Below are positions 1 through 10,860 of a stretch of 64,000 nucleotides of DNA, in pieces; within the stretch, counting starts at the first letter, position 1; the number at the start of each line of letters is the position of its first letter. The position numbers and the translations under genes were made by a program. Source of the stretch: Trichobilharzia regenti (Eukaryota > Platyhelminthes > Trematoda > Strigeidida > Schistosomatidae); the NCBI GenBank assembly GCA_944472135.2, contig OX235262.1:58004440-58068439 (forward strand), written 5' to 3'. The notes beneath the pieces were generated by a model. It saw only the letters and a program-made list of their open reading frames with translations, ran no database searches and was not told where the DNA came from.

Positions 1-293
1 CCACCTTGTAAACAAAGCTGCTGCAGAAACTTCAGTACAATGAGTCTCCTTGTGACAAAAGAAAAAGTCTGTGTGGGGAACTGAAACGTCCCCACCATGC
101 ATGAGACTGACGAATCAGCTCAGATTGCACACGAGATGAAAGATGTGCATTCAAGTACTGGGAATATGTGAAAGCAGATGTTATGGAAGTGGATTCACCA
201 CATTTTGATTGGAGAGTCGATGATCTACTCAGGTCACCAAGAAGACAACGAGGAGCACACCGAGTGTGTGCTTATCATGATGTCACCAACGAC
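1..293 (+). mobile_element. RTE retrotransposon E0, 5' endonuclease fragment
   Basis: The translation is broken but matches the start of the RTE endonuclease at 15.5-16.1 kb on the minus strand. Shared blocks are AQIAHEM against AQIANEM, and MIYSGHQEDNEEHTE against VIYSGHQEDNHAYIE, followed by a shared MMSPT. Similarity stops where an (AT)n run begins, so everything 3' is missing. The 5' leader lies outside the window here but is visible in the copy starting near 27.5 kb. It is a dead fragment and makes no protein. Confidence 0.75.
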
Positions 294-310
294 ATATATA
301 TATATATATG
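293..310. repeat. (AT)n microsatellite at the truncation point of E0
   Basis: An uninterrupted alternating A/T run lies exactly where RTE similarity ends. The same run is present in unit B near 28,245-28,261. Confidence 0.8.
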
Positions 311-3090
311 TATTTGGGAGACTATCAGCTGGTGTTTCTATGTCCCGGTCTCTGGTTATTTGGGTGACTCTTCCTGCAATTACGAGTCCCTTTAATTTGA
401 CTCCAACGTGATATCATTTCACCTTTATGATTAATATAATCAGTATGGCGCAACACCTTAATTATGAATAGCATATATTGCACACAATGCGAAATTCTTT
501 GACATGTAGTTTTACTTGTATGCCGAACTCATCAATTCTACAAGCTTCTGCATGTAAAACACAACTGAGATTTGTTCAACGATAGACGGATCTATTTCTT
601 TAGTTGAGCAGATCCACCATCAATTTCACAGTTAGACGAGGAGGATTTCCCAACTCACTCACTCACTCCCCATCAAACAAGATATATCAGGTGCTAATTC
701 AGCAGAAGAATATATACGTCTACTCCACGCACCCTTACCACAAACTGCGCCTCAATCACAGCGTGAAGCTGCAATGTTACCATCAACTGCATCGACCAAG
801 AGACCGATCCGTCGTATACTCTGACTCTCTTTATTGCCACTCCCTACATCTCCAACTGACCCATACTTGAACAATAATCTCATCATACAACCAGATTTTC
901 CAGAGAATCATACATTCATATACAAACTTATTCATACATGTGCATGTTTGAGTAAATACACGTATTTGACACTTTCAAAAATCTATTCTCGATCAGAAGT
1001 ATCACTTCTACATGTTATTCGAAAACTACATTAACCTTCACGTTGCTAGGCTATTCAAATACATTAGAATAAATGTATCAAAATACTAACTGCTTCACAA
1101 TCATATGTCTTTCGAATCAACCAGTAAGATGTCGTTCATAGTCAGTTCGATTGAAGTTGTCTGAATCTCAGCTTCCTCATTTTACTCACAGCTGAGCAGA
1201 ATTAGTTGACAGTATCTTCCCTACTAGATACCTGATGATTGTAAGTTTCTGGTGGAAATAAACCTGCAGTTGGATAGGAATTTCCTATATGGTTGCGTCC
1301 ACTTGTTTTTCTCCAGGTATCCTTTGTCAGCAGCGCAGCATAACTTCAATCAGAGTGATGTTTAAGTGACAACATCGCATTTGGCTTTTAATCTTAATAG
1401 TAAGAGAGTCATTACTACAGTACTCTGCAAACAATCCAAACATGTTCCATGCACAATGTGTTTTTCATTCTTCATTAAGGAAGGTGGAATGAGTTGTGAT
1501 TTCTTCGTTGCTAAGTATAATCGTCAATAATCGACAATAAATTCTCCAGGATTATAAGCTGTGGTGCATGGAAATATAGAACGAAATAACAAGGACGTTG
1601 TTCACAAGATGTATTCATTCAACATCGCGTAGTTCGTCATATTCAATTAAGTGTCGAATTTAGACGAACACTTCCGTGAAGGCACCATAAATAATCGAAG
1701 ACATCTAGAATACACTATTGACTTTTATATGTTACCCATGGCTATGGTCCTAGAATAAACGGGAATGTTGGGTATATATTTTGTGGAAAACGATTTCGTG
1801 AATAGATATTGTTAGATACGGTAGTGTTCATCCGTCGAATGAAGCGTTTGACAATTCTATGGAATTTAATCCACTGAGTGTTACATTGAATTCATCAGGT
1901 TTGGCTGACTCTAGACTTACTTGAAGTAAATTAAACAAACTATATAATGGTTGTTGAGAATGAGTAGAATTTAAAGGTGATCATAACTAGCATGTGTTTC
2001 ATTTTGTTGATTTTAATTTAGATGAGGAATGAACAGCAGTTAGAGGGCCATTCGATTCGAAGTAGTACTCGATATAAGTTGACGAACTTCAGAATTTATG
2101 GTTCACTTGACTGCGTTTCACCGTCTGAATGGTCAGTTTGACACGTCGTCACCTGAATGTCTCGGTTTTGATGTTCAATGCTTCGGTGGATGTCCACTGC
2201 TCTCTAGCACACCCTGTTTTCCAGACGATTTCTAACTACTATCAGTTCGTATTCCCAAGCCACACTCATCAAAGCCTCACGAAGAATGCAGACAGACTCA
2301 ATTTAAATCATACCGTAACAACTGGAGAAGTTGTATTGACTTATAAATTCTACAAATTAGGCCTTAGATGAAACTGACTGTTTTATTCTAATATTTTCAT
2401 GACCATATGAGAAGTTCTTTTGAGCAATCACTCATCGATTGTACTACAGTGACAATGAACTATATGAATGAAACTCACCATTGATAAACTTCGATAAGAA
2501 AACATAAATATGGTAAAATGAATAAGAACGTGTTTGGTTTTTTCGAATATGAAATGAGGTCAAACTGGTACCTGACACAGTTATCAGCTGATGCATGATT
2601 CAGCATGATTTTTGAACGCTACACACTCACAAACACCCACGACTTTTACTGATATAAGCTGAAGCGTGTGTTTGTTGTTGAATAATAGGATTCATTAATA
2701 AGCAGAAGGAACATAAATATTTTATGTTCAGACATCAGTATAAATAAATGAATGTTTTCAAAATGTGATTTAAGTGGCATGATATTTATTCACTTCCGAC
2801 GATATAAATGTATCACATTTCTAATATTGACGTATAGACAAGTAATTCGGAACAGAGTGATGTTGACTGATTATCAGTGGTCTGTGGTATGTATAGGATT
2901 TCCAAGGACAGGTGGTTAATTAATTTACGATTATGATAGATTACTTTCTATCAAAACTTGTATTTCTTTGAGATAAACTGACAGTCGGGTACATTTCATT
3001 CCCCGTTAGGAGGATGTGTATCGTCACCACAGAAAACGTATATTTTTAAACACCTATTTAGTTTCCCATTTCAGCTGATTTCAATATTTT
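311..3090. other. Non-coding stretch of unit A
   Basis: No convincing gene is visible. Reading frames are short, lack motifs and run on both strands. The stretch is AT-rich and near identical in unit B (28,262-31,043) but lies beyond the window in unit C. I see no recognisable transposon in it. Confidence 0.55.
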
Positions 3091-3127
3091 GAGTGTCCTT
3101 GTGCAGTGGTTGCAGTATCGAAAATAA

Positions 3128-3790
3128 TTATTTGGAGGGATTGTGTGCCAATGAGTTGATGGAATCTACCACTGGTCTTAATGGAACTGTTGGTTGATGT
3201 ATCTGTGGATGACCGTGGAATTTTGAAGATACATACACTGGATGAATAATAATTAACACGTGAAATTCACTACGTAATCCACTGAATATCATCAGAGTAC
3301 AGATCCCATCGCTGAATGAAATTCTGAGAAGGTTTTTCACATTTTTCAGTGTAGATGCTTGGTACATTATCAGTGAATCTACTAAAGTCCTTCTCACGAC
3401 ACTATGCATGATGGTGTGGATGCAGTCATAGTCTCATAAGTGAAGTACTGAGATTTAGTCACTTTCTGCGTTATCCTCTCAACAAGAGGGTTTGATGTAG
3501 TCTTGCACAGCCTGATGGACTTGATATAGATTAAGTGAACCACTGAGGTGAACCAGTGAGGTTCCCCATTCACTTTCAATTCATTCTCAAAAGATCTTCT
3601 TATGTTACCCTCACACACACGCTCAACTGATCCTTTCAGATTAGTGTTCCATTTAACAGTTGCCCTTACCCCTTCTGGCCATATAATCTTTGGTGACGAG
3701 CAAATGTAGCTGTTGTTGAAATTCCATAATAGCCTATTGCCAGTGCTCTCGGTGATGTGCCCACCAGGTCTCTCAACAGTATATTAGAAG
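3128..3790 (-). other. Degenerate repeat-derived segment, possible RTE 3' trace
   Basis: Two short minus-strand frames (3,128-3,409 and 3,394-3,618) overlap out of phase and match no family I know. The inverted relative in unit C (62,810-63,150 and 63,845-64,000) is much more diverged than other parts of the triplication and is split by about 690 bp of extra sequence. In unit C the adjoining DNA reads as the 3' part of an RTE element. A weaker version of it, around an AGAAGGGGTAAGG-type stretch, can be recognised here. It is probably an old RTE scar, with no evidence for a gene. Confidence 0.4.
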
Positions 3791-4167
3791 TGATTTGAAA
3801 TTACTGTTCAAAATCCGATTCTTGTTCGTTTTGCTGAGTGCAGTTTACTTCCACACTTATCTACTGGACTTCAACGGGAACTAAATTCACAGAAAGGCGT
3901 CATCTACATAACAAACTGATCCAGTCGAAATTCCAACAGTCCCATTTTTCTTTAAAAGCCTTCCGAGTAACCCAATCCACTCTCTTTCTCTCAACAAAGT
4001 ATTGTCATCGTATTAATTGACAAGATCGATAGACAGATACACGAAATATGATGTGAAATGAAGTGAGGGTGGACAAATGCATTATGATAAGGCTAGAGAT
4101 ACTTTATCATATCACCCTTTGTCTTTACCAACACATTTGTTCAATTCAAATTTGTTTTTCTATTGTT

Positions 4168-6250
4168 TGAATGGACACACCACAAACCAGCAAGATTTCA
4201 TCTCGATGCTGCTCAAGGAAGTGGAGACGCAGCTAGTCTGCTCGAGAAGGGAAACAGATGTGGGCACACATCATCATCTAGTTCAAGGACAAGGAGTGAC
4301 TCTCAATGGATACCAGGAAGCTAATCAACGAGAGAAGAATGGTGCAAGGGAAGATGACTCAATGCAAAGACGACCAACAGAACGAGGAACTCATGTCAGT
4401 GAACATTACACTGAATGAAGAAGTGAAGAAGAGAGCCAGGAAAGACAAAAGACAATTCTACGACACAATGGCAGGTAACTGAAGCAGAACAAGCAGGCCA
4501 CAGATGGAAGAGACTTCAGAACATGATATCAGACAACCAGGCTGCTCGCTATCCGGAAAAAGCAACCCTTTGAAACCTTTGAAATTTGTGCGAGGGAACC
4601 TTGTCACCATGAAAGAGAAACGAATGAAACAATTTGCACATCACTCAACAGGACTCTTGAATCAACCATCACCTGCAACTTGCCAAGGATCCAGAGAATG
4701 CCGCAGATTTGGTCACGCCATTATTTCAAACGCTTCGGAAAGAAGGAAAGGCACCCACCGACTGGAAGAAAGATTGGCCGCCTTGTCAAGCTTCCAAAGA
4801 ATAGCAGCTTACGCCTCACTCTGCAAGAACTGACTCTTGTCCACGCCGAATAAAATAATACGTCGGATCATCCCGGAGAGAATAGAGAGTGCACTAAACA
4901 CAGAAATCCGCCAGCCCCATCGAAACAAGCTAGCTGGATTCAGAGAAAACAAATCATAGCCTCATCGAATTGTAACTCTACGCATCGTCATCACAGAACA
5001 CAGCCTAGAATAGAATGACAGTCAAGCACCACTCCACCTCAAATTGATCAACTTCGAAAACGCCTCCGACAGATAGCGTTGACCGAGAAGTAATTTGGAA
5101 ACTACTTCTACACTACGGCGTACAGTGTCCAAGGCTTTGTCAACCTCATCCAACAGCTAACACTGTGACAGTTTCACGTGTCAGGTGTTCCACAAAAGAA
5201 AACTCAGCGAAGCGTTCGAAGTGAATACAGGAGTAAGACAAGCTGGCTGTCCACTATCACTGGTGATATTCCTCATTTTAGGGGCCTAGATTATGCGTCA
5301 GACTGTGCGTTGTGAGTGAGAGGACAGGAATACGCTGCACCGCCGATAAGAAGACTCTAGACGATCTGTATTTCGCGCCTGGATGATATATGTCTAATGT
5401 AACACAAACTCGAAGACTTGCAGGTTGAAACCAACAAACTGGGTGAAGAGGCCAGCAGCGAAGACAGCACTCCAAGTGAACATTGATAGGCCGAGTTGAT
5501 GAATATAACCAACGAACCACAACAAGGACAACAACCACCACCAATCACCATCAACACGAGAGATGTGACAGATGTTACCTCCTTCACTTATCCGGCTAGG
5601 AAGCAGCGATTCAACTGCAGTCAGCCGGAGCTGATGAACATATCAAAGCCAGTCAGAATCGGAAATGCGAGAAACGCATTCATCAACCTGAAACCAGCTT
5701 GGTAATCTTCTACACTCATTACAAGGAACACGACTCAGTTTTTCAACACCAATGCGAAATAGGTCAGGGTGAGAAACCTGCACTGCGTGTCACGAAGAGG
5801 ATTTCCAACAGGCCACCGCAGACTTACACGAGACTTTCATCAACAGCTTCCACCTTCACTGGCTGGATCTATACTGAAGATCAAATAGCCAGAAAGAAAT
5901 GATAAGCAACAAGAAACTCGGCTGATAACAAACCAACGGAGCAAGAGCCAATTTCTCAACAAATATGTAGGAGGAAATGGAGATGGATCGTGTACACGTT
6001 GAGGTTATCGTCGAATGACCTGGCTCGCTGTGCAGGTCATCGATCGAGTGGAAAACTAATAGGAAGCGGCGAGTCAGTCGTCAGTGCGAGGGTGACAGGG
6101 AGGAAATCGTAATAGGAGGAGATGAGAGAGAGTTTAGCGAATCGTTGACCCAGCTGGAGAGGATCGCAGAAAATACAGCAAAGTCGAGCTGTGTTCCTGA
6201 AGCCCTATATCTTATTCTAAATCCAACGGAACAATAATAATAAGAGTAAA
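4168..6250 (+). mobile_element. RTE retrotransposon E1 (unit A), 5' truncated, inactive
   Basis: Plus-strand RTE remnant. It opens inside the endonuclease domain (QDFISMLLKEVETQLV, then THHHLVQG, a decayed form of the SDH active-site motif) and runs through a heavily frameshifted reverse transcriptase to a conserved 3' end. That 3' end reads CTGAAGCCCTATAT and then an AAT-type tandem tail, the usual RTE ending in place of poly(A). The left junction at about 4,168 is a deletion: unit C keeps about 520 bp more endonuclease sequence plus about 790 bp of flank here. No intact ORF remains. Unit B has the same copy with a Penelope-like insertion inside it. Confidence 0.82.
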
Positions 6251-7120
6251 TAAATCGACTGGACATTTAAATCATTCCATAACACTTGCAATGCCCACAT
6301 TCTTGCTATATGTATAATTTTTGTACCATTTTGTATCTGCTTTTTTGTTTATAGCCTTTTGCGTAAGTTAAAGAAGAATCTCATTTGACTAGTGGTATTT
6401 ACTGGGTAGTCTAAATTCATGCATCACAAATATACTCCTAATTTCATCATTCGAACATTTCATTAGAGGTAAGACAGAAAAAAGTTTTATCTGTCGTAGA
6501 CATACAGCCTACATCATTTTACAAAATCGAGTGGATGATACGTGTTCAAAAAGCATCCACTGTGTATCAGGTCAACAACACTCAACTAATTAATCTTAAA
6601 CACTACCATCGAAGTCAACACTCAACAGTCTTTTTCCAAGATAAAGACTTAGACATCAATCATCAGATCTTGATTGACAACTTCATGCCTAATAATGTGT
6701 TAAACAGTGTGTAACTGCACTATCAAACAAAAACACAAAAGAAACACTGCTGACAGTCATTTATTTCTAATGAATGATGAATATTGTTATTTTGTATTAT
6801 AACGAATTAATCATGTACCAGTCATCTGATTGATTCGAAACAGTCACATAATCATTTCTAGAAGTCGAATGACCTAATTAAATTGAGGTAACCACGTGAT
6901 AATAAATTGTGATTGTGTAACAGGTAAAAGTTTTATAAATACTTCAGTTATATTTAGCTAATCAGTTCATCTGTCATTAGAGAAATAGGTAGGTCTAACT
7001 ATTGCTATTACTATTACTGATTCTTATTACTATTATTACCGTCATCATTAAACATCTTTATACTTCATACATTTATTACGCTTTATGAATTTGAACGAAG
7101 CAAGAACCATCATTTATTCC
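6251..7120. other. Non-coding stretch between E1 and the GIY-YIG-like remnant
   Basis: AT-rich sequence with (TTA)n-type runs near 7,000-7,050. It is shared by all three units (35,983-36,850 and 58,225-59,097 inverted). No gene or known element is visible. Confidence 0.5.
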
Positions 7121-7287
7121 CTCGGCTTATGATCACTTGGTTACAACTCAAAGACATCATTAATTACACGCATGAAAACAATCTTGACATCCTTGAAGAG
7201 TTCATCTTCAAACAAAAATTAGTCAGTCAATATATGTATACAATGCTAGTAAGAATAGTAAACACTTTATCCCGAACATTAACAGTT

Positions 7288-7689
7288 TTACCCAATCGAA
7301 ATTTTCAACATTTTGTAATGAGATGAAATCGATAATGGAAACGTCCAGTGAGCAGTGCAAGGAAAGACTGACATCCTCTTCCTTCTCAACGCATAAATCA
7401 GGTTCAGTGCGCTTGATGGAGATTGCTTCGGAAAACTTGGGGAGAATCGAATTCCCTCACCTACTGATAGTTTCGAATCATCTGCGACGTTCACCTCATG
7501 ACCCGTGTCAAGGAGATGCCTGGCAACGGCACTGTGAAAGCATCTGTCTCCGTTAGACATAGGCTTTTTGGTACATGTTCGGAAAATCGTACCTACGCCC
7601 TTCTTTCTGCTCACCGAATCTAACTGCTTCCGCAGATACATGTAATTTGTATATACAGTTGGGGTTGACATGCAAAGGATATGAGTCAA
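7288..7689 (-). pseudogene. Possible decayed GIY-YIG nuclease fragment of a Penelope-like element
   Basis: A 133-codon minus-strand frame without an obvious promoter. Its middle (GTIFRTCTKKPMSNGDRC, then SAVARHLLDTGHEVNVADD) resembles the C-terminal part of GIY-YIG endonucleases of Penelope-like elements, where a small/Ala-x-H-x-L-x-TGH block follows the catalytic fold. The GIY-YIG signature itself is not visible. Copies occur in unit B (37,020-37,421) and in unit C (57,660-58,060), where a one-base change breaks the frame. It is most likely an old transposon scrap. A host single-exon gene is the less likely alternative. Confidence 0.35.
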
Positions 7690-7799
7690 TTTTTTACTGC
7701 AACAAAGAGCAAGTTGTTCGATAGACGGAAGTTAGATTAGCTGGTGGATAGGCTCTGGCTTGTCACGTTCTCACGTCGATTGCAGTTAGCCTCAGCTGT

Positions 7800-7880
7800 C
7801 CTTTGATGTTAAAGTACGCTGAAAATTCCATACCTGTACCACAAATACTGTTTGGAATAAAGCTGTTATTATTATTATAT
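7800..7880 (+). mobile_element. SINE-like 3' tail with (ATT)n, upstream of the repeat-protein gene
   Basis: The stretch CGCTGAAAATTCCA followed by TGTACCA, AAATACTG and GGAATAAAG closely resembles the body and tail of the complete tRNA-derived SINE in unit B (42,400-42,450). It ends in an ATT-type simple repeat. No tRNA-like head is recognisable here. It abuts the TATA box of the repeat-protein gene. Confidence 0.5.
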
Positions 7881-7887
7881 ATAAAAA
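7881..7887 (+). promoter_or_regulatory. TATA box of repeat-protein gene, unit A
   Basis: TATAAAA sits about 130 bases before the ATG at 8,018, which would leave a 5' leader of roughly 100 bases. It is conserved in units B (37,613) and C (57,463-57,469, reverse). It lies directly at the end of a SINE-like simple-repeat tail. Confidence 0.5.
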
Positions 7888-8017
7888 GTGAGGACTACAG
7901 ATAGACCAGATATTTTCATCGTATTTTCATTCTGTTCATCGCATCAAACGTGTTTTCCTTCTTTCTTCATAGAATTGTTCTCATCTGGTTGATTACTGCG
8001 AAAAGTGTGTGAAAATT

Positions 8018-10293
8018 ATGCGAAGTATCCTCTTGTTTCTACTAATCGGTGGTGACATTTATAATGTTCACATAAACAGTAAGTCGGCTTGAACTGAGTT
8101 ATTGTTACACGTACATATGAACTGATGTCCTACTTTGCTGTATTAATACACATAAAACACGATAAATCAGGCGAACTACGTAGATAGAAGTCTAGGTAGC
8201 CAAACATTACAACAAACAGCCAGGAATATTCTCGCTTATTGTCTCGCTGACAAATACGTCCGGATCTGATTGTTCCAAACTTAACAGCTACTCTTCGGAT
8301 ATCAGACAATGGCCTAAGCTAAATGGTTTTTGCTTCAATACCTCTAAATTTCAGTCAATTAACTTGACATTAAGGCGTAGATGCTTCACAAGCTGTTTCC
8401 AGCTAAAAGGGTACTGAAACGGAAACTAGGTCAAGCATAAAATACATTGAAGTAGTTTTATTCTCTGACCTCTCTTCGTTCGTCATCCTGTATCTCGTCG
8501 ATTTCCAAGAACACGGCCCGTCTAACCTTCCACATCAAGAAATCAAGACAACGAGAAGTCACTCAGCCTCTACTTTCACAGCTTGTCAACTCATGCATCC
8601 TACCTACTGTACTTCACTGCTCCGCCTTAGTCTTTCCTGAGCTACTCATAAAGGACTATGCCATAATGCGAAAGGCTTTAAAGGTTGTCAGTAAGACTAG
8701 AGGTCACTGGAAAAGAATATCCGCACATAAAACCGATCACAGACGTCCAGTGATACCTCATTCGGCTTGATCGAATTCTATGTGACACAGATAGTGTTAA
8801 GCGTTAAACCTACAACTTACTATGTTATTAGCGAGAAAATCGGCTCTTCCACCCCTCCTATTAGTAATCTAATCGTGACACTATTTGAATTAACTAATAA
8901 TTTTAGCTACTAAGATTAATACCACTGTTTTACACATTTTTTGAAATTTCGATTTTATTATCATTGTAATTACCACAATAGACTGCGATTATGAATCATG
9001 TAATATTATATTTCGTCTTTGCTTTTCCGCTTGCTTATCGAGTAAAAAAGATGCAACACTGTAGTGAATGATGAGAATTCCCCACTCTATCATGACTACT
9101 GTTTTGGAATAAAGCAAATCATTATTATTAGTAGTAGTAGTAGTATTACATTTCATTGTTGAAATGCACAAGTGAGAAAATTAGAATCGGTTTTGTAAGT
9201 AAAAGCTTGAAGTCACATGAAAATAGTCCTCGTAGCCTCTCACTTGGCGTTCACTTCGGAAAGCTCTCAGAAGTATGTTGGAAATCGCAGATATCTTCTG
9301 GTGGATTTTGTAGGACTATTTAGCACAGATTAGTTTTACGTCAAACGGTTGTTCATAAAAGTGATACTGATTTTGTGTTCAGGGTTAATACTCTTAATCC
9401 GACGGATATGTTACTCTTTAACGAAACTTTATTATCTCTTGAACTTCGGAAAAGAGAAACACTGAGCATCTCAGAAGCTGGTAACATGATTTTGTGCATT
9501 CTTTTCGTAGGAATAATTGCGCAGTTATTCTCGAGAAATTATCTGATAATAAAATAGTTTGACTGATATTAAACAGGTTCTAACTTAGTGCGAAGTTTTA
9601 TCAAAATAAATTACTAAATTTCATGTTTTGAATGTAATTGAGTCTGTCTCACTATTTTTACTCATTCCACTAGGTATTCCGTTGAACAAAAATGGACTTC
9701 CACAGGTTCCACTTTTGCCTCGAACACTTCCTCCATCCGGACAATCCCCAGATTTCGCACCACCCCCGTCATTCGGACAACCTCCACAATTTGGATCACC
9801 GCCATCATTTGGACAACCTCCACAATTTGGATCACCTCCGTCATTCGGACAACCTCCACAATTTGGACCACCTCCATCATTCGGACAACCTCCACAATTT
9901 GGACCACCTCCATCATTCGGACAACCTCCACAATTTGGACCACCTCCATCATTCGGACAACCTCCACAATTTGGTCCACCGCCATCATTCGGACAACCAC
10001 CTCTATTCCGACCGCCACCATCATTTGGACAACCTCCACAATTTGGACCACCGCCATCATTCGGACAACCTCCACAATTCGGACCACCGCCATCATTCGG
10101 ACAACCTCCACAATTTGGACTACCCTCAGAATTTGGACAAACGCCTAAATCAGTATATTCACATGTATCCGCACCGATTAACCAACCACCTTCAGGTGGA
10201 CAGTCCCCTCCACTCGGACCACCAATGTCCAACAATGACGGATCAAAACCCTCACCTCCAGCTGAGTCTGAACACCCATCAGCGGAGAAATAA
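8018..10293 (+). CDS. Secreted proline/glutamine/phenylalanine-rich repeat protein, copy A (spliced)
   Basis: Proposed exons are 8,018-8,078 (61 nt), 9,173-9,194 (22 nt), 9,383-9,480 (98 nt) and 9,674-10,293 (620 nt). Phases 1, 2 and 1 join without a stop, giving about 266 residues. Exon 1 starts MRSILLFLLIGG, a signal peptide, and ends at a strong GTAAGT donor. The last exon follows a pyrimidine tract and CTAG. Skipping the two middle exons also keeps the frame (226 residues), so they are less certain. Exon 3 would carry an N-glycosylation site (NET). The last exon begins IPLNKNGLPQVP, carries ten 12-residue units of the type PSFGQPPQFGPP, then a tail ending HPSAEK. Small exons behind a signal-peptide exon recall schistosome micro-exon genes, but I recognise no named family. 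Function is unknown; a secreted or structural low-complexity protein is inferred. Confidence 0.6.
9076..9150 (+). mobile_element. Second SINE-like tail with ATT/AGT microsatellite, in the gene's intron
   Basis: TGAGAATTCC, ACTACTGTTTTGGAATAAAGC and a triplet run parallel the tail at 7,800-7,880. The triplet run differs between units: shortest in A, about eight ATT in B (38,850-38,890), about six in C (56,205-56,230, reverse). This accounts for the 12-bp shift between A and B here. Confidence 0.45.
9375..9557 (+). other. Open frame spanning candidate exon 3 and the following intron
   Basis: A 60-codon frame is open in all three units. Its first half (NPTDMLLFNETLLSLELRKRE) is the proposed exon 3. 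Its second half (MILCILFVGIIAQLF) would be a membrane helix if the GTAACA donor at 9,481 were skipped, giving a short membrane-anchored isoform that ends at 9,557. No ATG opens it, so it needs upstream splicing. The fourth relative near 24.85 kb keeps the spacing of this helix-coding stretch without indels, though most residues differ. Confidence 0.35.
9772..10131 (+). repeat. Ten 36-bp coding repeats, unit A
   Basis: Tandem 36-bp units encode FGQPPQFGPPPS or close variants. Units 1 and 2 have Ser in place of Pro (FGS), unit 7 is LFRP and unit 10 ends FGLP. The tract is free of stops in several other frames on both strands, which produces spurious Gly/Cys-rich and Met/Val-rich frames that are not genes. 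Confidence 0.95.
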
Positions 10294-10408
10294 ACAAGAA
10301 TCTCATTCCAAGTGAAAACATTGGTATTTCTATGATTTCGCTAACACTCGATACGTTTCGCCTATAAAAACATCCAGATTTTTCTGTCTACAAATGAAAA
10401 AGTAGAGG

Positions 10409-10414
10409 AATAAA
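10409..10414 (+). terminator. Poly(A) signal of repeat-protein gene, unit A
   Basis: AATAAA lies 116 bases after the stop codon, in the expected position and strand. It is conserved in B (40,171) and C (54,940-54,945, reverse). Confidence 0.55.
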
Positions 10415-10718
10415 ACGTCTTCATTCACATTTATCAGAGATATCAGTACTCTTTCATAATTTTGTCTACCACATTTTATTTTCATATGACATCTTCACGA
10501 TTTGTATAAATGTGAATCACTCTCATTCTCTTTCGGTTTCACATCACACCCTTCTCATTTCGACAGTAAATTGTAATCATCTTTGTTGAATTACTTGTTC
10601 TGTTCTGTTTTGTTTTAAACAATGTACCAATTTCGCTTTTCAGTTTCATCATTAATAAATGTATATATTATACTTATTTCGAATTCAGAAGGCAGCTATC
10701 GATTATTGTTATTATTTA

Positions 10719-10860
10719 ATACATTTCATTGTTGCATAGGGTTTCCAGTGGAATTAAGGGCTTCAACAGCCCATGTGCACCTCACCAAGTTCAACTGAGT
10801 GGTGTTTGCCTGACTTAATGAATTCCCATACGCCCCCATTTCCTCCTGACGCGATGTTCT
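10719..10860 (-). mobile_element. RTE 3'-end remnant, unit A
   Basis: On the minus strand this reads GAGGAAATGGGGGCGTATGGG, then GGCTGTTGAAGCCCTTAATTCC and an AAT-rich tail. It parallels the 3' end of E3 (GAGGAGATGAAAGCATTTGGG, then GGCTGAAGCC and ATTCCTCTGGG). Only the last few hundred bases of the element remain. Confidence 0.5.

Noticed and set aside
3128..3618. Two overlapping minus-strand frames as a possible gene
   Set aside because: They are in different phases, have no motif, and the unit C counterpart is interrupted and diverged.
4077..4418. 113-codon frame at the start of E1
   Set aside because: It fuses flanking DNA to a fragment of RTE endonuclease across a deletion junction; unit C shows the undeleted arrangement.
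9772..10131. Regular 36-bp repeats that could suggest a CRISPR array
   Set aside because: There are no unique spacers; the units are contiguous, in coding frame and in a eukaryotic spliced exon.
9621..10235. Long minus-strand Gly/Cys-rich frame opposite the repeat exon, resembling a cysteine-rich or collagen-like protein
   Set aside because: It is the antisense of the 36-bp repeat, which happens to lack stops. The splice signals, TATA box and poly(A) signal belong to the plus strand. The same holds for the His/Asn/Leu-rich and Met/Val-rich frames here and in units B and C.
9628..10293. Single-exon reading of the repeat gene starting upstream of the last-exon acceptor, with its own hydrophobic start (SVSLFLLIPL)
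   Set aside because: No in-frame ATG opens it; the hydrophobic run is the translated pyrimidine tract of the acceptor. A signal-peptide exon with a matching phase exists upstream.
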